In this document: positions 1 through 11,235 of the stretch, in pieces
How the letters are laid out: the number at the start of each line of letters is the position of its first letter
Numbering within the stretch: position 1 is the first letter of the stretch
Position numbers and translations under genes: made by a program
Notes under the pieces: generated by a model
Seen by the model: only the letters and a program-made list of their open reading frames with translations
Told to the model about the DNA's origin: nothing
The model's database searches: none
Source: Cobetia sp. L2A1
Lineage (GTDB): Bacteria > Pseudomonadota > Gammaproteobacteria > Pseudomonadales > Halomonadaceae
Assembly: GCF_009796845.1 (NCBI RefSeq)
Contig: NZ_CP047025.1
Location: forward strand, 3,162,001-3,226,000
DNA length: 64,000 nt
Direction of reading: 5' to 3'

Positions 1-81
1 GATATTGTGTCGCCTTTCAGGTGAATAGCTTTTGTGCGACGCAAAAAAACTTCGAGTTTGTGTTTTTTTTATGATCGCCTA

Positions 82-109
82 CTTGAAAGCTGCCATCTCG
101 CCACCATAA
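82..109 (+). promoter_or_regulatory. Sigma-32 (heat-shock) promoter of groESL
   Basis: CTTGAAA at 82-88 matches the sigma-32 -35 element exactly. After a 13-base spacer, CACCATAA at 102-109 resembles the -10 consensus CCCCATNT. It lies about 130 bases before groES. Heat-shock control of groESL by RpoH is established in gammaproteobacteria; use of this exact site is inferred. Confidence 0.8.
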
Positions 110-239
110 ATGCGAAGCAATGGATAACAGCCAAGCCTTGGCGGCGTGGCTGAACACTCGGTAGGCAACCCCATTGAACGTCAGATTGGCCGGCAAAGAC
201 CGACAGCTGACGGGATTTACCATCAGGAGAACGTGAGCA

Positions 240-533
240 ATGAACATCCGTCCCTTGCACGATCGCGTCGTGGTCCGTCGCGTGGAAGAAGAAAAGAAAA
301 CTGCAGGTGGCATCGTTCTGCCCGGCAGCGCCCAGGAAAAGCCGACCCGTGGCGAGATTCTCGCTGCCGGTAACGGTCGCATCCTCGAAAACGGTGAAGT
401 TCGTCCGCTAGACGTCAAAGTCGGCGACATCGTGATCTTCAAGGATGGCTACGGCGTCGAGAAGCAGAAAATCGACGGCGAAGAGGTGCTGATCATGAGC
501 GAGAGCGACATCCTCGCCGTGGTGGAAGGCTGA
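240..533 (+). CDS. groES: Co-chaperonin GroES (Hsp10)
   Basis: This 97-residue protein is the heptameric lid of the GroEL folding chamber in the cytoplasm. It opens with [14 protein letters not shown] and carries the mobile-loop region [16 protein letters not shown] near residues 20-35, which contacts GroEL. The length is standard for the family. An AGGAGA ribosome-binding site precedes the ATG. It is the first gene of a two-gene operon with groEL 56 bases downstream, behind a sigma-32 promoter. Confidence 0.98.
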   Translation: MNIRPLHDRVVVRRVEEEKKTAGGIVLPGSAQEKPTRGEILAAGNGRILENGEVRPLDVKVGDIVIFKDGYGVEKQKIDGEEVLIMSESDILAVVEG

Positions 534-571
534 TTTCCGGCGTTTCCGGTTCAAACGCTTCGACTTACTGA

Positions 572-2230
<1,659 letters not shown>

Positions 2231-2265
2231 GCCAGCCCTACCCCACGACCCATCTGTCGTGAACG

Positions 2266-2297
2266 AACCGCTCCTGCACAGCAGGGGCGGTTTTTTT
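2266..2297 (+). terminator. Intrinsic terminator of groESL
   Basis: A 12-bp stem (2266-2277 with 2281-2292, one G-U pair, loop ACA) is followed by a run of seven T at 2291-2297. It lies 36 bases after the groEL stop. Confidence 0.92.
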
Positions 2298-2423
2298 GTG
2301 CCTGTCATCCTCACCTCATGCCACCTGACGCATTCCTCGCGCCGCGCTACACTAGCTACCTTTTTTCCAGCACCGCACCCTATGGTCACTGTCGACCGAT
2401 CACTGCTCGCCCAGGATTTCCTC

Positions 2424-3257
2424 ATGACTGACACCCCCGCCTCTCCGCAGGCCACCACCACTCTCGACAACCTGCGTGTCGTACTGGTACAGACCTTCCA
2501 CCCGGGCAATATCGGCGCCACTGCACGTGCCATCCTGACCATGGGCATCAAGGACCTGGTACTTGTCAATCCCCGCTGCTTTCCCGATGAGGAAGCCACG
2601 CGCATGGCAAGCGGCGCGTCTGCACTGCTGGAGAATGCACGCGTCGTTGAAAGTCTCGAAGAGGCAGTCAGTGACTGCCAGCTAGTCATCGGCGCCAGTG
2701 CGCGCCTGAGGAGTTTGCCACTGCCTCACTTCGACGAGCCTCGCGAGATGGCCGCGCGTGCCATCGACACGGCGCGCGACGGGAAAGTGGCCCTGGTATT
2801 TGGTCGTGAACGCTTCGGCCTCACCAATGACGAGATCGCCTGCTGCACGCATCAGGTATCGATTCCCGCAAACCCCGATTACGGCATCCTGAATGTCTCT
2901 CAGGCCGTACAGGTGCTTGCTCACGAGTGCCACAGTGCGTGGCGCGCAGGAAATACTCAGGAGCAGGCCACGCCACGTCGTGAAGATGACCAGCTACCCA
3001 CACGCGAGCAGCTAGGCCACTTTCATGAGCACCTCGGCAGCGCACTGCGTGGTTCCGGCTTCCTCAATCAACCGCACTCCCAGACAGAAGAGCGCTTGCG
3101 TACGCTGTTTGCCCGCGCCGAGCCCACGCGTCGAGAACTATCCATCCTGCGTGGCATGCTGGCCAATCTGGAGCGCCAGACCGCGGCGGCTGAAGCCAAC
3201 AAGGCAGATGGCAACGCGGCGGATAGCCACAAGAGCCACACAGAAAAGAACGACTGA
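2424..3257 (+). CDS. trmJ: tRNA (cytidine/uridine-2'-O-)-methyltransferase TrmJ
   Basis: This SPOUT-family methyltransferase of 277 residues is predicted to methylate the 2'-OH of residue 32 in tRNA anticodon loops using S-adenosylmethionine. Visible motifs are PGNIGATARA near residue 30, VFGRERFGLTNDEI near 125-138 and GILNVSQAVQV near 155, which form the knotted cofactor site. The ATG at 2424 has a CAGGA ribosome-binding site about 8 bases upstream. The reading frame is open further upstream to 2259, but that part covers the groEL terminator, so the later start is preferred. The tail after residue 250 is low-complexity (Ala, Asn, Lys). Confidence 0.92.
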   Translation: MTDTPASPQATTTLDNLRVVLVQTFHPGNIGATARAILTMGIKDLVLVNPRCFPDEEATRMASGASALLENARVVESLEEAVSDCQLVIGASARLRSLPLPHFDEPREMAARAIDTARDGKVALVFGRERFGLTNDEIACCTHQVSIPANPDYGILNVSQAVQVLAHECHSAWRAGNTQEQATPRREDDQLPTREQLGHFHEHLGSALRGSGFLNQPHSQTEERLRTLFARAEPTRRELSILRGMLANLERQTAAAEANKADGNAADSHKSHTEKND

Positions 3258-3531
3258 GCAGAAGCGTCTAGATAACATGTGAGGCATGAATCCGGCGCGA
3301 TGCTGTCAGCGCAATGTCATCTTCCTGACATGGGTCAGGGCACAGTCTCGAGACTCCGCTATTCTTGTTCAGCACTCACCTGGTTTACACCAACCCGGTT
3401 GCATCAACTTCTAGTTGCAGTGACAGGCAAAGGCTCCCGAGACATGAAAGCAATGACAGAATGCTTAGGGAAAAAAGAGAAGAGCCAACCCTGAACCTAC
3501 GCGTGTTCAATAGACTCACGGAGCGCCTCAC

Positions 3532-3735
3532 ATGACTCAGATAGCCGAAAACGCCAGCCATAAGACCGAGCACCTCACCCAGGAAATCCATCAGCTCGAG
3601 GGACGTCTGCACCAGACAGACCCTCGTCAGGATCCGACGTTATATCGCAGTCTGTATTGCAAGATATCTCTGCGCCAGATGCAGCTGCTGGCGAACACCA
3701 GCCAGCAGACTGGTCAACACCACCACGCTGGCTAG
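3532..3735 (+). CDS. Small hypothetical protein, predicted helical
   Basis: A 67-residue protein with no family I recognise. It is polar and rich in Gln, His and Leu, probably helical or coiled-coil (HLTQEIHQLEGRLHQ near residues 14-28), with no signal peptide or membrane segment. GGAG lies 8 bases before the ATG, and a perfect bidirectional terminator starts 45 bases after the stop. A good ribosome-binding site plus its own terminator support a real, separately transcribed gene. It sits between trmJ and the convergent rpsA. Function unknown. Confidence 0.55.
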   Translation: MTQIAENASHKTEHLTQEIHQLEGRLHQTDPRQDPTLYRSLYCKISLRQMQLLANTSQQTGQHHHAG

Positions 3736-3780
3736 GAAATGCACGCGTGTATGTGTTGGACTCTATCGAGTTGCCATAAA

Positions 3781-3814
3781 AAAACCGCCACCCCTAAGGG
3801 TGGCGGTTTTTTTC
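3781..3814. terminator. Bidirectional intrinsic terminator
   Basis: A perfect 13-bp stem (3781-3793 with 3798-3810, loop CTAA) is flanked by an A-run on the left and a T-run on the right, so it can stop transcription from both sides. It separates the small gene at 3532 from the convergent rpsA. Confidence 0.92.
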
Positions 3815-3903
3815 GTACCATCACAATGAATCATCACGACGATGGATACGTATTCGGAGACAGAGGAACCACCATCATGCGATCGCTGATCCTCTGTAGA
3901 TCC

Positions 3904-3936
3904 GAACAGCACCTCTCACCAGGAGAGGTGCTGTTC
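3904..3936. repeat. Perfect 14-bp hairpin just after rpsA
   Basis: Bases 3904-3917 pair perfectly with 3923-3936 around a 5-base loop, ending 5 bases from the rpsA stop codon. No T-tract follows on either strand, so it is not a classical intrinsic terminator. It may protect the rpsA mRNA 3' end, with the terminator at 3781-3814 ending transcription. Confidence 0.7.
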
Positions 3937-3941
3937 AGGGA

Positions 3942-5630
3942 TCACTCCTGACCTTGGCCTAGCTGCTGCTTGATCAGGTCACCGATGGTCGTCGGGCCGT
4001 TGCTCTCGACTTCCTGGGTACGCGGCTTGGCAGCCTGGCTACGCGGTGCTGCTTCAACCTGGTCCTTGGACTTGACGGACAGGTTGATCAGGCGGCTCTT
4101 GCGATCCACACCGACAATCTTGGCTTCGACAGCATCGCCGACGCTCAGGACGTTGCGTGCGTCTTCGACACGATCAGCGCTGATTTCAGAAGCCTTCAGG
4201 ATAGCGATGACGTCAGTCGCCAGCTCTACCTGAACTTCCTTGGCATCGATGTCGACAACACGACCGGACACGATAGCGCCCTTGTCGTTGACGGCCAGGT
4301 ACTCAGAGACCGGATCGCTCTCGAGCTGCTTGACGCCCAGAGAGATGCGCTCACGTTCCGGATCGATGGACAGGATGACCGCTTCAGCTTCTTCGCCCTT
4401 CTTGTAACGACGCACGGCTTCTTCGCCAGCTTCGTTCCAGGAAATGTCGGAGAGGTGAACCAGGCCGTCGATGCCGCCTTCCAGACCGATGAAGATACCG
4501 AAGTCAGTGATTGACTTGATGGTACCGGAGACACGGTCGCCCTTGTTGTGCTTGCCGCTGAAGTCTTCCCACGGGTTGGTGGTGCACTGCTTGATACCCA
4601 GGGAGATACGACGACGCTCTTCGTCGATATCCAGAATCATCACTTCCACGTCATCGCCGACATTGACGACTTTGGACGGGTGGATGTTCTTGTTGGTCCA
4701 ATCCATTTCGGAGACGTGAACCAGACCTTCGACGCCCTCTTCCAGCTCGGCGAAGCAGCCGTAGTCGGTGAGGTTGGTGACGCGTGCGTTGATCTTGGCA
4801 CCTTCCGGATAGCGCGCCTTGATGTTGACCCACGGATCTTCGCCCAGCTGCTTGAGACCCAGAGACACACGGTTGCGCTCGCGGTCGAACTTCAGCACCT
4901 TGACATTGATCTCGTCGCCGACAGCAACGATCTCGGACGGATGCTTGATGCGCTTCCATGCCATGTCGGTGATGTGCAGCAGGCCGTCAACGCCGCCGAG
5001 GTCGACGAAGGCGCCGTAGTCGGTCAGGTTCTTGACGATACCCTGAATCTGCTGACCTTCCTGCAGAGTGGCCAGGAGGGCTTCACGCTCAGCGCTGTTC
5101 TCGGCTTCGAGGACGGCACGACGAGACACGACAACGTTGTTGCGCTTGGCGTCGAGCTTGATGACCTTGAAGTCCAGTTCCTTGTTCTCGAGGTGGGCAG
5201 TGTCGCGCACAGGGCGGACATCGACCAGAGAACCCGGCAGGAAGGCACGGATGGTGTTGATATCGACGGTAAAGCCACCTTTGACCTTGCCGTTGATCAC
5301 GCCTTTGACGATCTCGTCTTTCTCGAAGGCTGCTTCCAGCTCTTTCCACGCTTCGGCACGCTTGGCCTTCTCGCGGGACAGGCGGGTCTCACCGAAGCCA
5401 TCTTCGACGGCTTCCAGTGCGACCATGACTTCGTCGCCGATGCTGATGGACAGCTCGCCGTTTTCGTCACGGAACTGCTCAGACGGAATCTGACCTTCAG
5501 ATTTCAGACCGGCATTGACAGTGATCCAGTCGCCATCGATGTCCACGATGGTAGCGGACACAATTGCGCCCGGCTCCATGTTGATGTCCTGGAGTGACTG
5601 TTCAAATAACTCAGCAAAGCTCTCGCTCAT
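3942..5630 (-). CDS. rpsA: 30S ribosomal protein S1
   Basis: This 562-residue protein has six tandem S1 (OB-fold) RNA-binding domains. The later repeats show the typical V..ITDFG.F..LEGG..GLVH.S pattern, and the N-terminus [13 protein letters not shown] is classical. S1 binds mRNA leaders on the small ribosomal subunit and helps initiation. The ATG at 5630 is preceded by AGGAA, and the open frame upstream of it has no support. It is the last gene of the gyrA-to-rpsA block, with a 305-base leader that probably carries its own promoter. Confidence 0.98.
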   Translation of the reverse strand: MSESFAELFEQSLQDINMEPGAIVSATIVDIDGDWITVNAGLKSEGQIPSEQFRDENGELSISIGDEVMVALEAVEDGFGETRLSREKAKRAEAWKELEAAFEKDEIVKGVINGKVKGGFTVDINTIRAFLPGSLVDVRPVRDTAHLENKELDFKVIKLDAKRNNVVVSRRAVLEAENSAEREALLATLQEGQQIQGIVKNLTDYGAFVDLGGVDGLLHITDMAWKRIKHPSEIVAVGDEINVKVLKFDRERNRVSLGLKQLGEDPWVNIKARYPEGAKINARVTNLTDYGCFAELEEGVEGLVHVSEMDWTNKNIHPSKVVNVGDDVEVMILDIDEERRRISLGIKQCTTNPWEDFSGKHNKGDRVSGTIKSITDFGIFIGLEGGIDGLVHLSDISWNEAGEEAVRRYKKGEEAEAVILSIDPERERISLGVKQLESDPVSEYLAVNDKGAIVSGRVVDIDAKEVQVELATDVIAILKASEISADRVEDARNVLSVGDAVEAKIVGVDRKSRLINLSVKSKDQVEAAPRSQAAKPRTQEVESNGPTTIGDLIKQQLGQGQE

Positions 5631-5935
5631 GGTATTCCTACAATGATCAACGTTTGGGGCGGCTTGCACCGCAGTCTCCGTACCACCAGCAAGTACGGGC
5701 CATATCTACATATCCCCGGGGGTGTTAGCGCTGGTTCGAGATACACCGGCTTTCAGCCTGCCGCCAATGCACCCCATGACACCTTGCCGGGGGATTGATG
5801 ATGCTGATGCACCATCTAGGTTCCACTATGTTCATTTCGTTCGCTTGAGGCGAGCGAGGCCCGCCACTGCCTGGGCCAGAAAGGCTTTCACGCAGCAGCA
5901 GACCTTCAATCTGTTGTTCTGACAGCCCTACAAGT
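5631..5935 (-). promoter_or_regulatory. cmk-rpsA intergenic region, probable rpsA promoter and leader
   Basis: This 305-base gap holds no credible gene. It contains a hairpin at 5837-5857 (8-bp stem, one G-U) and short GC-rich inverted repeats close to rpsA. In enterobacteria the same interval carries rpsA promoters and a structured leader bound by S1 itself for autoregulation. By position this region probably does the same, but I could not fix a -10/-35 pair. Confidence 0.45.
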
Positions 5936-6655
5936 TCAGCGTGCTGCTACCAGGCCGTATTCGACCAGTAGCTGCTGTATACGTGCGACTACCTGATTGA
6001 TATCGAGATCCGTCGTATCAAGGATCACGCCATCAGTAGCAGGCTTTAGCGGAGCAATCGCTCGGCCCATGTCACGCGCATCTCGCGTCTGTATTTCTGT
6101 CAAAAGGCTCGAAATATTAGCATCGACACCCGCTTCCTGCAACTGGATGTGACGTCTACGCGCCCGTTCCTCGGCAGAAGCCGTCAGGAAAATCTTGAGC
6201 GGCGCTTCAGTGAATACCACTGTGCCCATGTCGCGACCATCTGCTACCAGCCCAGGCTCACGGGCAAAAGCGCGCTGACGTGCTAACAGTGCGGCACGCA
6301 CGCGTGGCTGGCCTGCAATGATCGAAGCATTGTTACCGACCGTCTCAAGGCGAATATCCCGCGTGACATTCTCGCCTTCAAGAATCACCCGTGTGGTTTC
6401 ACCTTCTGCATTGAATTGCACATCGAGGTGCTCAGCGATGGTCGCCACGGCATCCTCGTCGTCCAACGCCACGCCGTGACGCTCAGCGGCCAGGGCTGTC
6501 AGTCGATACAGCGCGCCAGAATCCAGCAAGTGCCAACCGAGGCTTGCAGCGACAAGACGACTGATGGTGCCCTTGCCTGCCCCGCCCGGGCCGTCGAGAG
6601 TCAAGACCGGCGCGTTGCAGATCTGGCTGTGATGAGGTGTCGCTTCACCGCTCAT
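5936..6655 (-). CDS. cmk: Cytidylate kinase
   Basis: This 239-residue nucleoside monophosphate kinase converts CMP/dCMP and ATP to the diphosphates in the cytoplasm. The P-loop GPGGAGKGT is near residues 22-30, followed by [20 protein letters not shown] and the RRR/K lid region. Length is close to the family norm (about 225-230), with a slightly longer N-terminus. The ATG overlaps the tyrA-aroA stop codon (ATGA), so translation is probably coupled. Confidence 0.96.
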   Translation of the reverse strand: MSGEATPHHSQICNAPVLTLDGPGGAGKGTISRLVAASLGWHLLDSGALYRLTALAAERHGVALDDEDAVATIAEHLDVQFNAEGETTRVILEGENVTRDIRLETVGNNASIIAGQPRVRAALLARQRAFAREPGLVADGRDMGTVVFTEAPLKIFLTASAEERARRRHIQLQEAGVDANISSLLTEIQTRDARDMGRAIAPLKPATDGVILDTTDLDINQVVARIQQLLVEYGLVAAR

Positions 6656-8940
6656 GAAGCCTCCTCACCGGGCGCGACGGCACCGAGACTCTCGACCTGC
6701 ATCCCCACTTCAGTCGCTAACGCCACGAAGTTCGGGAAGGAGGTAGCCACGTTGGCACAATCGTCGATCAGAATCTCACCCTGGGCACGCAGCGCAGCGA
6801 CACTGAAGGCCATCGCGATGCGATGATCACCGTGACTGTCGACAAGACCGCCACCGTAAGCGCCGCCACGGATATCGATACCATCGGCAACGACTTCGTG
6901 CACGATGCCCAGCTGTGCCAGGCCGTCTGCCATGACCTGAATGCGATCGGATTCCTTGACGCGAAGTTCCTCGGCGCCACGCAGACGTGTCATACCCTCG
7001 GCATTCGCCGCCGCAATGAACAGCGCCGGGAATTCGTCGATGGCCAGCGGCACCTGATCTTCCGGGATGTCGATGCCCTTGAGCGGCGCATAGCGAATAT
7101 GCAGGTCTGCCACTGGCTCGCCGCCAACTTCCCGCTCATTGGAGACGAGCAGGTTCGCGCCCATCGCCTTGAGGATGTTGATCACGCCGATGCGCGTCGG
7201 ATTGATGCCAACGTGCTCCAGCACCAGATCAGATCCCGGGGTGATCGCCGCCGCGACAAGGAAGAAGGTCGCGGAGGAAATGTCAGCCGGTACGTCGATA
7301 GGGCAGGCACTGAGGCTACCACCGCCAGTCAGCCACGCCTCGGCACCTTCACGCTCGACCTTGTAACCAAAGCCATTGAGCATGCGTTCGGTGTGGTCGC
7401 GCGTCGGGGCAGGTTCGATGGCACGTGTCTCACCTTCGGCGTAGAGACCGGCCAACAACAGGCAGGACTTGACCTGTGCAGAGGCCATCGGCATCTCATA
7501 ACGGATGCCCTTGAGCGGCTGGCTGCCGTGGATACGCAGCGGCGGACGGCCATTCTCGGCGGTATCGATCACTGCGCCCATTTCGCGCAGCGGATTGGCG
7601 ACGCGGTCCATCGGACGCTTGGTCAGCGAGGCATCGCCCGTCAGCTCACTGTCAAAGGCCTGGCCGGCCAACAGCCCCGCGAACAAACGCATCGCCGTGC
7701 CGGAGTTACCCACATACAACGGGCCCGGCGGTTGCTTGAGGCCATTGAGGCCAACGCCGTGGATGGTCACGCGACCCTGATGCGGACCCTCGATGACGAC
7801 ACCCATGTCGCGGAAGGCTTGCAACGTCGCCAGACTGTCTTCGCCCTCGAGGAAACCTTCGACTTCCGTCACGCCAGTGGCCAGTGCGCCAAGCATGATG
7901 GAGCGATGCGACATTGATTTGTCACCCGGCACGCGAATGCGCCCCTGGACCTGCCCGCCGGGCAGCGCACGGTACCGCACGTTCTGCTGTTCCATGGTCT
8001 GATAGCTCGTCTGTGTCAAAAGGGTATTGAAGTAGTGTCGGGCATGGCTGGCGCGGGTAAAGATCCCCAGCATCGCCTCGCCATCACCCGTAGCCACGGC
8101 CGCACGTACGCGTGCCACCCCAGCCTCAAATTCGTCCAGCGCCTCAAGCACCGCATCACGGTTGGCCAGATAGACATCACGCCACATCAGCGGATCACTC
8201 CCCGCGATGCGCGTGAAGTCACGAAAGCCACCGGCAGCGTAGCGGAAGATCTCCAGTCGTTCATCCTGACGCGCCAGGCTGTCGACCAACGAGAAGGCCA
8301 GCAGGTGCGGCAGATGACTGGTACGCGCCAGTACTTCGTCATGACGCGTCACGCTCATTTCCAGCAACTCGGCACCACAGGCTGCCCACAGGGCAGAGAC
8401 ACGCGCTATCGCCTGTGGGTCACTGTCCGGTTCAGGCGTCAAAATCACCTTGTGGTCACGATAGAGCTCAGGATTGGCGGCTGCCACCCCACTCTTCTCG
8501 GAGCCGGCAATCGGATGCCCCAAAATCAGCCAGGGAGGCATGCGATCAAATACGTCGATCGCGGCATCGCGGATCGCGCCCTTGGTACTGCCGACATCGG
8601 TCACGACAGCGTCATCATCAAGCAGTGGGGCCAACTCTGCCATGACCCCCTGCATCGCCATCACCGGCACGCAAAGCACCACGAGAGAGGCACCCGGTAC
8701 CAGTGCCGCCAGACGCGTACTGCCACCATCGATCAGCTTCATGCGCTGGCCGAGGCAGATCTCATTGGAATCACGATCGCAGGCCAGTATCTCGCCACGA
8801 TGCCCTGCCGCACGCAATGCTGCTGCGAGCGACCCGCCGATCAAGCCGAGGCCGACCAGCAGGATGCGTCGCTCGCTGGCAAGCAACGCGGGCTCGGCGA
8901 CTGAAGCAGCCTCACCCAGCCGTTGGTCTTCTTGTCTCAT
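6652..8940 (-). CDS. tyrA-aroA: Fused prephenate dehydrogenase / EPSP synthase (TyrA-AroA)
   Basis: A 762-residue bifunctional enzyme. Residues about 15-300 are a TyrA dehydrogenase with the NAD(P) motif [15 protein letters not shown] and [11 protein letters not shown], which oxidises prephenate for tyrosine. Residues from about 316 ([14 protein letters not shown]) are AroA, which joins shikimate-3-phosphate and [35 protein letters not shown] and [14 protein letters not shown] are visible. The fusion is known in pseudomonads and relatives. The chosen ATG is 8940; a GTG at 8955 overlapping the pheA stop is an alternative. It sits between pheA and cmk with overlaps on both sides. Confidence 0.95.
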   Translation of the reverse strand: MRQEDQRLGEAASVAEPALLASERRILLVGLGLIGGSLAAALRAAGHRGEILACDRDSNEICLGQRMKLIDGGSTRLAALVPGASLVVLCVPVMAMQGVMAELAPLLDDDAVVTDVGSTKGAIRDAAIDVFDRMPPWLILGHPIAGSEKSGVAAANPELYRDHKVILTPEPDSDPQAIARVSALWAACGAELLEMSVTRHDEVLARTSHLPHLLAFSLVDSLARQDERLEIFRYAAGGFRDFTRIAGSDPLMWRDVYLANRDAVLEALDEFEAGVARVRAAVATGDGEAMLGIFTRASHARHYFNTLLTQTSYQTMEQQNVRYRALPGGQVQGRIRVPGDKSMSHRSIMLGALATGVTEVEGFLEGEDSLATLQAFRDMGVVIEGPHQGRVTIHGVGLNGLKQPPGPLYVGNSGTAMRLFAGLLAGQAFDSELTGDASLTKRPMDRVANPLREMGAVIDTAENGRPPLRIHGSQPLKGIRYEMPMASAQVKSCLLLAGLYAEGETRAIEPAPTRDHTERMLNGFGYKVEREGAEAWLTGGGSLSACPIDVPADISSATFFLVAAAITPGSDLVLEHVGINPTRIGVINILKAMGANLLVSNEREVGGEPVADLHIRYAPLKGIDIPEDQVPLAIDEFPALFIAAANAEGMTRLRGAEELRVKESDRIQVMADGLAQLGIVHEVVADGIDIRGGAYGGGLVDSHGDHRIAMAFSVAALRAQGEILIDDCANVATSFPNFVALATEVGMQVESLGAVAPGEEAS

Positions 8941-8951
8941 CAAGGCCTGGC

Positions 8952-10073
8952 TCACAATACACCGACGGGATAAGAGCCCAGTATCTTGACGTCCGCCGCA
9001 CACCGGCGCAGCGACTCAAGCGTCTCGCTGATGAGCGGATCATCGCGATGGCCGCGGAAATCGATGAAGAAGACATAGTTCCAAGCGCCCGAACGGGACG
9101 GACGTGTCTCGACACGTGTCAGATCGATCTGATTCTTGTGGAACGGTGCCAGCAGGTCGTGCAGTGCGCCCGGCTGATTGCGCATCGCCACCACGATGGA
9201 GGTCTTGTCGTCACCGGAAGCCGGTACCGAGCTGTCACCGATGATCAGGAAGCGCGTGGAGTTGTCCGGGCTGTCCTCGATCTTCTCCTCGACCTTTTCA
9301 AGCTCATAGAGCTTGGCGGCCATGTCGCCAGCAATCGCCGCGCTGTGCCACTCGGTGCGTACCTGACGTGCCGCCTCGGCATTCGAAGACACTGCGATAC
9401 GCTCGGCATGCGGGAAGTGGGCATCCAGCCACTTGCGGCACTGAGCCAGCGACTGGGCATGAGAATAGATACGCGAGATCTTCTCGCGACGCGTGTTCGG
9501 CCCGACCAGCAGATGGTGGTGAATGCGCAGCACGACCTCACCGGAGATCTTGAGCTGCGAGCCCATGAACGAATCCAGTGTGTGATTGATGACGCCTTCG
9601 GTGGAGTTCTCCACCGGTACCACGCCGTACTGCACCGCGCCGGCTTCTACTTCACGGAACACCTCATCGATGGCTGCCATCGGCTTGGTGACGGCGCTAT
9701 CACCGAAGTGCTTGAGCGCCGCCTGCTGGGTGAAGGTCCCTTCCGGGCCGAGATACGCCAGACGAATCGGCTGCTCCAACGCCAGGCAGGCTGACATGAT
9801 CTCGCGGAACAGGCGCGCCATCTCCTCACCCTTCAGCGGGCCGGGGTTGTTGGCCATGATACGGCGCAACACCTGGGCTTCACGCTCCGGACGATAGAAC
9901 TGTACCTGTCCATCCTCACCGACATCACCAGCCGCCAGCTTGACCTCAGCGACCTGCTGCGCACAGCTGGCTCGCTCACTGATCAGGCTCAACAGCTCAC
10001 TGTCGATGGCATCGATACGCTGACGCAGATCGCCCAACGTGATCTGACCGGCATTTCCCCTGGAATCCGACAT
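8952..10073 (-). CDS. pheA: Chorismate mutase / prephenate dehydratase (P-protein)
   Basis: A 373-residue bifunctional enzyme for phenylalanine synthesis. The N-terminal AroQ chorismate mutase helix bundle (LRQRIDAIDSELLSLISER, then the Val-Lys active-site region) covers residues about 10-95. The prephenate dehydratase domain begins at YLGPEGTFTQQAA and holds the catalytic STRFLII motif. A C-terminal ACT domain (GALHDLLAPF, ETRPSRSGAWNY) gives feedback inhibition by phenylalanine. GGGAGAGGG precedes the ATG. Only 12 bases separate it from serC. Confidence 0.97.
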   Translation of the reverse strand: MSDSRGNAGQITLGDLRQRIDAIDSELLSLISERASCAQQVAEVKLAAGDVGEDGQVQFYRPEREAQVLRRIMANNPGPLKGEEMARLFREIMSACLALEQPIRLAYLGPEGTFTQQAALKHFGDSAVTKPMAAIDEVFREVEAGAVQYGVVPVENSTEGVINHTLDSFMGSQLKISGEVVLRIHHHLLVGPNTRREKISRIYSHAQSLAQCRKWLDAHFPHAERIAVSSNAEAARQVRTEWHSAAIAGDMAAKLYELEKVEEKIEDSPDNSTRFLIIGDSSVPASGDDKTSIVVAMRNQPGALHDLLAPFHKNQIDLTRVETRPSRSGAWNYVFFIDFRGHRDDPLISETLESLRRCAADVKILGSYPVGVL

Positions 10074-10085
10074 CTGCCCTCTCCC

Positions 10086-11177
10086 TTAGCCGTGACGACG
10101 CGCGAAGTCGCCCATGAAATCGACCAATGCCGTGACCGCAGCTTCCGGCACCGCATTGTAAAGGCTGGCACGCATGCCGCCGACACTCCGGTGGCCGGCC
10201 AGATTCAGCAGCCCTGCCGCTTCGGATTCGGCCAGGAAGGCCGCATCAAGACGATCATCAGCCAACACGAAGGGGACGTTCATGCGCGAGCGGTTCTCGA
10301 TCACGATCGGATTGGAGTAGAAATCATTGCCGTCGATAGCGGCATACAACGTCTGCGCCTTGCGATCATTGATGGCATTCATGGCTGCCAGACCGCCCAC
10401 CTCATCCTTCAACCACTCGAACACCAGGCCAGACAGATACCAGGCGTAGGTCGGCGGCGTATTGAACATGGAATCGGCTTCAGCAGCCGTCTTCCAATTC
10501 AACATGGTCGGGCAGTCCTTGCGGGCACGATCCAGCAGGTCTTCACGCACGATGACCAGTGTCAGGCCGGCCGGACCGATATTCTTCTGCGCACCGGCAT
10601 AGATGACGCCAAAGCGGCTGACATCCAGCGGGCCAGACAGGATGGAAGACGACATGTCACACACCAGCGGCACATCCGCCGGCACCTCGGGAATGTAATC
10701 GAACTCGAGGCCACCGATGGTCTCGTTGGCGGTGTAGTGCAGGTAGCCTGCATCACCGGACAACTGGATCGCATTCTGACGCGGCACGGCGATCAGACCA
10801 TTGCTCTCGCTGGAAGCAGCCACATGGCTGCCGACGGCCAGATGCTCGGCCTCCTTGATCGCCTTCTTGCCCCAGATACCGCTATACAGATAGTTGGCAG
10901 CACCGCCTGCGCCCAACAGGTTCAGCGGCACGCCCGCAAACTGGGTCGAGGCGCCACCCTGCATGAACAACACGCGATAATTGGCCGGAATATCCAGCAG
11001 TGCGCGCAGGTCAGCCTCGGCTTTCCTGGCGATGGCCACGAATTCGTCGGAGCGATGACTCATCTCCATGACGGACAATCCGCGTCCCTGATAATCCAGC
11101 ATCTCGTCGCGAGCGCGTTCGAGGACGGCGGTCGGTAGTGCAGCAGGACCGGCGCAGAAATTGAACTTGCGTGTCAT
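10086..11177 (-). CDS. serC: Phosphoserine aminotransferase
   Basis: This 363-residue PLP enzyme of fold type I makes 3-phosphoserine from 3-phosphohydroxypyruvate and glutamate (serine and pyridoxine synthesis). The start FNFCAGPAALPTAVLE is diagnostic, and GAQKNIGPAGLTLVIV near residue 195 contains the PLP lysine. Length is standard. It lies between gyrA and pheA; a hairpin at 11202-11224 in the 58-base gap after gyrA may tune read-through. Confidence 0.97.
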   Translation of the reverse strand: MTRKFNFCAGPAALPTAVLERARDEMLDYQGRGLSVMEMSHRSDEFVAIARKAEADLRALLDIPANYRVLFMQGGASTQFAGVPLNLLGAGGAANYLYSGIWGKKAIKEAEHLAVGSHVAASSESNGLIAVPRQNAIQLSGDAGYLHYTANETIGGLEFDYIPEVPADVPLVCDMSSSILSGPLDVSRFGVIYAGAQKNIGPAGLTLVIVREDLLDRARKDCPTMLNWKTAAEADSMFNTPPTYAWYLSGLVFEWLKDEVGGLAAMNAINDRKAQTLYAAIDGNDFYSNPIVIENRSRMNVPFVLADDRLDAAFLAESEAAGLLNLAGHRSVGGMRASLYNAVPEAAVTALVDFMGDFARRHG

Positions 11178-11201
11178 GTCGTCTTATTTCCCGAAAGTGA
11201 A

Positions 11202-11224
11202 GCGACCGCCCCGAAGGCGGTCGC
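11202..11224 (-). terminator. Hairpin in the gyrA-serC gap
   Basis: A perfect 9-bp GC-rich stem (11202-11210 with 11216-11224) encloses a 5-base loop. On the minus strand only a weak, broken T-stretch follows, so a partial terminator or processing site is more likely than full termination. Confidence 0.5.
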
Positions 11225-11235
11225 AATCCAGCGTC

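Noticed and set aside
4548..5597. 349-codon plus-strand frame opposite rpsA
   Set aside because: It is a shadow of the S1 repeats; composition follows the antisense of rpsA.
6823..7917. 364-codon plus-strand frame opposite aroA
   Set aside because: Antisense to clear AroA motifs, with no start signal or known domain.
10092..11138. 348-codon plus-strand frame opposite serC
   Set aside because: Exact antisense of a conserved gene; His/Gln-rich composition is typical of shadows.
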